Source: Gliomastix tumulicola (lineage: Eukaryota > Ascomycota > Sordariomycetes > Hypocreales > Bionectriaceae). Taken from it: a stretch of 64,000 nt of DNA. Each line of letters begins with the position of its first letter. The stretch's first letter is position 1. The position numbers and the translations under genes are program-made. The stretch lies in the NCBI GenBank assembly GCA_001599755.1, contig BCHX01000001.1:5704001-5768000 (forward strand). The letters run 5' to 3'. Positions 62,716-64,000 of the stretch are shown here, in pieces. A model generated the notes under the pieces. That model made no database searches and was not told the DNA's origin. It saw only the letters and a list, made by a program, of their open reading frames with translations.

Positions 62716-64000
62716 TCAAAACTCGCCCTCACCGCCATTGCCGAAGACACTGGCCATCCAGAGGCCAACGAGACCCCACCAGCTGACCTTCCAGCCGCGC
62801 CAGAGACCCTCCACGCCCTGGCCGTTGAGGTAGACGGGGCCGGCCGCCTTGGCTCGTGCCTTGCCCTTCTTACCGGCTGGCTGCTTGCCCGGTGCCTCCC
62901 GCTGCCCTTCTGCGGAAGCGATGTGGTACATGGTCCCGACAACACCGTCGTAGCGCCCGACGGGCACGATGGTCTCCATCTTCTGCTCCGCCCCGCCCAG
63001 GGCGCGCACGTACTCCTTAGTGGACAGCACGGCCATGTGGCCGCGACGGAGGACGGTCTCCAGGGGCAGCTTGACGAAAATGGCGGCCGAGGAGGCGCAG
63101 AACTTGGCGACGGAGAACGTCGTCGGTGACACCTGGCTGTCGATCATGAAACGTGTTCGGAGGACCAGGGGCGTCGACAGGGTGAGGATAGGATGCACGA
63201 GGGAGTGGAGGACGGTGGGGAGGAAGACCATAGGGGAGCAGAGGTACGATGGGAGGGATCGGAGGGCGGCTAGCGTTCTGCGCTGGCCTCGTGAGCTTGG
63301 TGTTAGGATGAGTCTGTCGATTTCTGTTAGCTACTTGCGATCCTCTAAAAAAGGGCGTGGGACACGCTTACCTTGTGCGAACAAGATCCAGAGGAGCCAG
63401 AAGTACCCCCGTCGTGACGGCTGCTGCGCCTGCGACGAAGAGTGATGCCCAAGGATAGGGGGACGCAATATCAACCAGGCGATCGATATCGTCCTTCACA
63501 CCCAGATCTGGGACGTTCAGGATGGCGCTCAGGAAGCTGCGAGACCAGTTTTCCAGCAGAGACTGTAGGACTGTGTACAGGAACGCCGCGTTGGACCCTT
63601 TCCATACACCCCAGGCGCCTTCCTTCTGCCAAACCGCTGAAATCACGTTCGTGACCGAGTCGGCGCGTCGGATGTTGAGAAAGTGGTCTGGAATGCCGGG
63701 TTTCTTCGGTAGCCGAGGTGAGCCTAACGGAGAGTCTGATGACATGATTCCGTTTCGGTTTCGAGGATACAACGGTGTGGGTGTATCCTGTACATTCGAT
63801 GTGAAGTAGGCTGGCTCGTCGCCTTCTGAATCCGAGTCTTGGATCTGTCACGTCGTGTAAGTCGATGTACTTATGCGGCAAGCCATCCTCATCACGTATA
63901 CTCACGTCGTATATAGATCCCCCATAGCTGGAAGTTCGCTTCCTGAGCGGTTCCGGTTCCGCTGACAACGCAAGGCTGGCGTTCTCGTCCTGGTCCCTGA
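62716..64000 (-). CDS. UGO1: Ugo1-like mitochondrial outer-membrane fusion protein, 5' end beyond the window
   Basis: Partial. Visible exons are 63907-64000 (open at the window edge, ending 63906), 63372-63844 and 62716-63313, joined as SIYD/IQDSDSEGDE and VRT-R/LILTPSS. The product is a modified mitochondrial carrier: LLAPLDLVRTR and KLPLETVLRRG are degenerate carrier signatures, with hydrophobic segments around PWASLFVAGAAAVTTGVLL and near the C-terminus (WWGLVGLWMASVFG). Ugo1 links the outer-membrane and inner-membrane fusion GTPases in mitochondrial fusion. A basic low-complexity loop (GKQPAGKKGKARAKAAG) interrupts the last repeat. The intron at 63845-63905 is 61 nt and the one at 63314-63371 is 58 nt. 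The N-terminal residues are missing here. Confidence 0.85.

Noticed and set aside
1..64000. Search for transposons, RIP-mutated repeats, CRISPR arrays or a secondary-metabolite cluster
   Set aside because: No transposase or reverse transcriptase frame, no terminal repeats, no AT-rich RIP-like islands, no spaced direct repeats, and no PKS, NRPS or terpene gene was seen. The window is housekeeping sequence.

Overview
The window is nuclear DNA of a filamentous ascomycete (Pezizomycotina, most likely a Sordariomycete). Genes are dense and on both strands. Introns are short (mostly 50-100 nt) with GTAAGT/GTGAGT/GTATGT donors and CTAAC-type branch points. The gene set is fungal core, and there is no operon structure, CRISPR, phage or intact transposon. 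I can support 21 protein-coding genes; exon structures were rebuilt by hand from splice signals, reading phase and family conservation.

Layout. 0.3-14 kb: an AIG2/GGACT-like gamma-glutamyl cyclotransferase (-) and the giant SAGA/NuA4 scaffold Tra1 (+). 14.6-20.3 kb: acetoacetyl-CoA synthetase (+), a small membrane protein (-) and the APC/C subunit Cdc16/Apc6 (-). 20.9-29 kb: IGP dehydratase (HIS3, +), ornithine acetyltransferase (ArgJ/ARG7, -), phosphoserine aminotransferase (SER1, -) and eIF2B-delta (GCD2, +). 29.4-38.9 kb: an 86-aa single-span protein (-), a 1760-aa GHKL ATPase protein of the DUF3684/sacsin-like type (-), an MMTAG2-like RS protein (-) and Mediator Med6 (+). 39.0-39.2 kb: a tRNA-like relic with Pol III boxes. 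39.5-47 kb: the DEAH helicase Ecm16/Dhr1 (-), proteasome assembly chaperone PAC3 (+) and calcineurin A (-). 48.3-55.5 kb: a sorbose reductase-like SDR (-), trimethyllysine dioxygenase (-) and a membrane-anchored ubiquitin protease like Ubp1 (+). 57.5-64 kb: a triose-phosphate-type transporter (+), an Shg1-domain protein with a giant RD/RS tail (-) and Ugo1 (-, cut by the window end).

How genes relate. Most neighbours are unrelated housekeeping genes. The exception is 20.9-29 kb, where three amino-acid biosynthesis genes sit next to GCD2, whose yeast homologue controls GCN4 translation. A perfect TGACTCA lies upstream of the arginine gene, and three TGA(C/G)TCA sites lie in the SER1-GCD2 gap. 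Tra1, Med6 and Shg1 are all transcription/chromatin cofactors.

Most unusual points: three micro-exons (6, 8 and 18 nt), each restoring conserved residues; two stop-free introns of 3n length (63 nt in TRA1, 72 nt in the Shg1 gene); and a reprolysin-like HExxHxxxxxH motif at the C-terminus of the GHKL ATPase protein.
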